DNA from: Fasciola hepatica
Taxonomy: Eukaryota > Platyhelminthes > Trematoda > Plagiorchiida > Fasciolidae
Direction of reading: 5' to 3'
Length of the DNA stretch: 64,000 bases
Assembly: GCA_948099385.1 (NCBI GenBank)
Contig: CANUEZ040000191.1
Coordinates: 3,596,001-3,660,000 of the forward strand
The position numbers and the translations under genes are program-made. Positions within the stretch are counted from its first letter, which is position 1; each line of letters begins with the position of its first letter. The notes beneath the pieces are model-generated. The model made no database searches and was not told the DNA's origin. It saw only the letters and a list, made by a program, of their open reading frames with translations. Shown piece after piece: positions 62,174-64,000 of this stretch.

Positions 62174-62596
62174 ATAGAGAAGTGATGGAACATAGGATTG
62201 GATCGGTGTGCGAGAATTTGGTTGTTACCGTTCAAAGCGAAAGCGAAAGCCGAAGCCAATTTGGGGATTGTGCTATATCATGTGTTGTATATGTTGAACA
62301 AAGCGTTGAGACCCATATGGGATAGCCTTGTGGTTTGGGTGTTCGACTGACATTCGTTCACCCCAACCCTTGTTCGTGTCTCCGAGCGGGCTCAGTACAT
62401 GTGCAATGCACATGATTCCCTTAGCGGATCAAACAGCTGTACAGTGCTTCCATAATTTTCAATGGTCAGTTCAGTGTTCAAGCTGCATGCAGAATCATAT
62501 TATACAAATCTATTCTGCTACTGCTCTATTGCATTGTATGAGCAATCTGTGTGGATTGTTCATAAGGGAATGCCTTGGTTTTACTTAGGCCCATAA

Positions 62597-63865
62597 ATAG
62601 AGAAGTGATGGAACATAGGATTGGATCGGTGTGCGAGAATTTGGTTGTTACCGTTCAGAGCGAAAGCGAAAGCCGAAGCCAATTTGGGGATTGTGCTATA
62701 TCATGTATTGTATATGTTGAACAAAGCGTTGAGACCCATATGGGATAGCCTTGTGGTTTGGGTGTTCGACTGACATTCGTTCACCCCAACCCTTGTTCGT
62801 GTCTGCGAGTGGGCTCTGTCCATTTGCGATGCTCATGATTCCCTTAGCGGATCAAACAGCTGTATAGTGCTTCCATCATTTTCAATGGTCAGTTCAGTGT
62901 TCAAGCTGCATGCAGAATCATATTATACAAATCTACTCTGCTACTGCTCTATTGCATTGTATGAGCAATCTGTGTGGATTGTTCATAGGGGAATGCCTTG
63001 GTTTTACTTAGGCCCATAAATAGAGAATTGATGGAACATAGGATTGGATCGGTGTGCGAGAATTTGGTTGTTACCGTTCAAAGCGAAAGCGAAAGCCGAA
63101 GCCAATTTGGGGATTGTGCTTTATCATGTATTGTATATGTTGAACAAAGCGTTGAGACCCATATGGTATAGCCTTGTGGTTTGGGTGTTCGACTGACATT
63201 CGTTCACCCCAACCCTTGTTCGTGTCTCCGAGTGGGCTCTGTCCATGTGCAATGCTCATGATTCCCTTAGCGGATCAAACAGCCGTACAGTGCTTCCATC
63301 ATTTTCAATGGTCAGTTCAGTGTTCAAGCTGCATGGAGATACATATTATACAAATCTACTCTGCTACTTCTCTATTGCATTGTATGAGCAATCTGTGTGG
63401 ATTGTTCATAAGGGAATGCCTTGGTTTTACTTAGGCCCATAAATAGAGAAGTGATGGAACATAGGATTGGATCGGTGTGCGAGAATTTGGTTGTTACCGT
63501 TCAAAGCGAAAGCGAAAGCCGAAGCCAATTCGGGGATTGTGCTATATCATGTGTTGTATATGTTGAACAAAGCGTTGAGACCCATATGGGATAGCCTTGT
63601 GGTTTGGGTGTTCGACTGACATTCGTTCACCCCAACCCTTGTTCGTGTCTCCGAGTGGGCTCTGTCCATGTGCAATGCTCATGATTCCCTTAGTGGATCA
63701 AACAGCTGTACAGTGCTTCCATAATTTTCAATGGTCAGTTCAGTGTTCAAGCTGCATGGAGAATCATATTATACAAATCTACTCTGCTACTACTCTATTG
63801 CATTGTATGAGCAATCCGTGTGGATTGTTCATAAGGGAATGCCTTGGTTTTACTTAGGCCCATAA
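62597..63865 (+). repeat. Right-end monomers M149-M151
   Basis: Starts are 62597, 63020 and 63443. M149 has TTCAGAGCG, CATTTGCGATG and CAGCTGTATAGTG, the last placing a TAG in the long frame. M150 has GCTTTATCATG, ATATGGTATAG and AGCCGTACAG. M151 has CAATTCGGGG, ATGTGTTG and TACTACTC. These combine alleles of the preceding 6 kb, so the domain continues rightwards. Confidence 0.75.
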
Positions 63866-64000
63866 ATAGAGAAGTGATGGAACATAGGATTGGATCGGTG
63901 TGCGAGAATTTGGTTGTTACCGTTCAAAGCGAAAGCGAAAGCCGAAGCCAATTTGGGGATTGTGCTATATCATGTGTTGTATATGTTGAACAAAGCGTTG
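63866..64000 (+). repeat. Partial monomer M152, cut by window edge
   Basis: The first 135 bp of a further monomer, ending at ACAAAGCGTTG. It has ATGTGTTG as M151 does. The array therefore extends beyond the window. Confidence 0.97.

Larger units (their letters stand above)
60060..62596 (+). repeat. HOR block: 3-mer of about 1268 bp, two copies (M143-M145, M146-M148)
   Basis: M143 (60060) and M146 (61329) share CCATGGGCAATG, GAGAAACATTTTATAC and CATAGGGG. M144 (60483) and M147 (61751) share TTCAGAGCG, ATGTGTTG and GAGCACCATATGGTATAG. M145 (60906) and M148 (62174) share GCATGCAGAATC. M146 is one base shorter. M147 is a hybrid in its 3' part. Confidence 0.8.
1..64000 (+). repeat. Satellite DNA array, 423-bp monomer, 151 complete copies plus one partial
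   Basis: The same 423-bp unit repeats head to tail from the first to the last base, always on the + strand, with no inversion, foreign insertion or unique flank. Neighbouring copies differ at only a few positions. Length exceptions are recurrent: 422 bp in M6-M11, M16, M21, M43 and M54 (CGGAT to CGAT), M47, M70, M76, M98, M105, M108, M112, M133 and M146; 425 bp in M25, M27, M29, M45 and M132; 424 bp in M57 (one loss plus two gained). A hand-built consensus is about 43-44% GC. Array size and HOR structure fit eukaryotic heterochromatic satellite. The family and species are not recognised, and both array ends lie outside the window. Confidence 0.99.

Noticed and set aside
1..64000. Scores of short open frames on both strands
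   Set aside because: They are the same few frames repeated once per monomer, with no independent coding evidence, and shared indels and stops move through them without sign of constraint.
1..64000. CRISPR array
   Set aside because: The repeat is 423 bp and contiguous, with no short direct repeats separated by unique spacers and no cas genes.
1..64000. CENP-B box (NTTCGNNNNANNCGGGN)
   Set aside because: No match in the consensus on either strand. Monomers with ATACGGGATAG (such as M78, M105, M107, M108) supply the A--CGGG half but have TGAG where TTCG is required. M102 has TTCG but out of register and without CGGG.
1..64000. Ribosomal DNA spacer subrepeats
   Set aside because: No rRNA sequence occurs within 64 kb, and spacer subrepeat arrays are normally interrupted by transcription units at much shorter intervals.
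1..64000. Transposable element insertion or tandemised element
   Set aside because: No terminal repeats, target-site duplications, poly(A) tail or transposase/reverse transcriptase fragments are visible in any monomer.
1..64000. Array as pure assembly artefact
   Set aside because: Copies carry many distinct, ordered private alleles and differing HOR periods, which simple read stacking would not make. Individual duplications such as 27494-32567 still deserve a read-depth check.

Overview
The whole 64 kb window is one uninterrupted tandem satellite array. It holds 151 complete head-to-tail copies of a 423-bp monomer plus a 135-bp partial copy at the right edge. All copies lie on the same strand. 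I found no transposon, unique-sequence island, inversion, RNA gene or credible protein gene. GC of a hand-built consensus is about 43-44%, with 13 CpG per monomer (observed/expected about 0.66 by hand count). An array this long and homogeneous, with nested higher-order repeats (HORs), points to eukaryotic constitutive heterochromatin such as a (peri)centromere, a subtelomeric or interstitial block, or a sex or B chromosome. I do not recognise the monomer family and cannot name the species.

Monomers are numbered M1-M151 from position 1, each starting at the ATAGAGAAGTGATGG phase. Most are 423 bp. A few recurrent indels give 422-, 424- or 425-bp versions. Copies differ mainly at a limited set of recurrent alleles, so HORs can be traced by eye. 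The HOR period changes repeatedly along the array: dimers (1-1692, 2116-4647, 4648-6339); a 5-mer followed by a shortened 4-mer copy (6340-10144); a mixed stretch (10145-15226); a 4-mer (15227-18609); a mixed stretch (18610-20725); a 5-/3-monomer mosaic (20726-24109); a 6-mer of about 2.54 kb (24110-32567); a mixed stretch (32568-34682); a 3-mer (34683-38489); a 5-mer (38067-41027); a mixed stretch (41028-43987); a 4-mer of 1691 bp (43988-47791); an irregular stretch (47792-57098); a 2-/5-mer (57099-60905); and a 3-mer (60060-62596).

The most informative observations concern how the array evolves. Several monomers (M22, M95, M106, M147) are hybrids whose 5' part matches one neighbour type and 3' part another. 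M22, M95 and M106 each sit exactly where a HOR copy is one monomer short, as expected from unequal exchange inside a monomer. Three distant monomers (M100, M119, M127) share a replaced block that looks like a short template switch from about 20 bp downstream. Rare alleles recur 3-19 kb apart, so exchange is not limited to adjacent copies. Each monomer also has an overlapping palindrome (ACAGCTGT/CTGTACAG), an imperfect hairpin and a four-unit hexamer microrepeat.

An 86-codon frame starting at TTG is open in most copies. I treat it as a by-product of homogenisation, not a gene.
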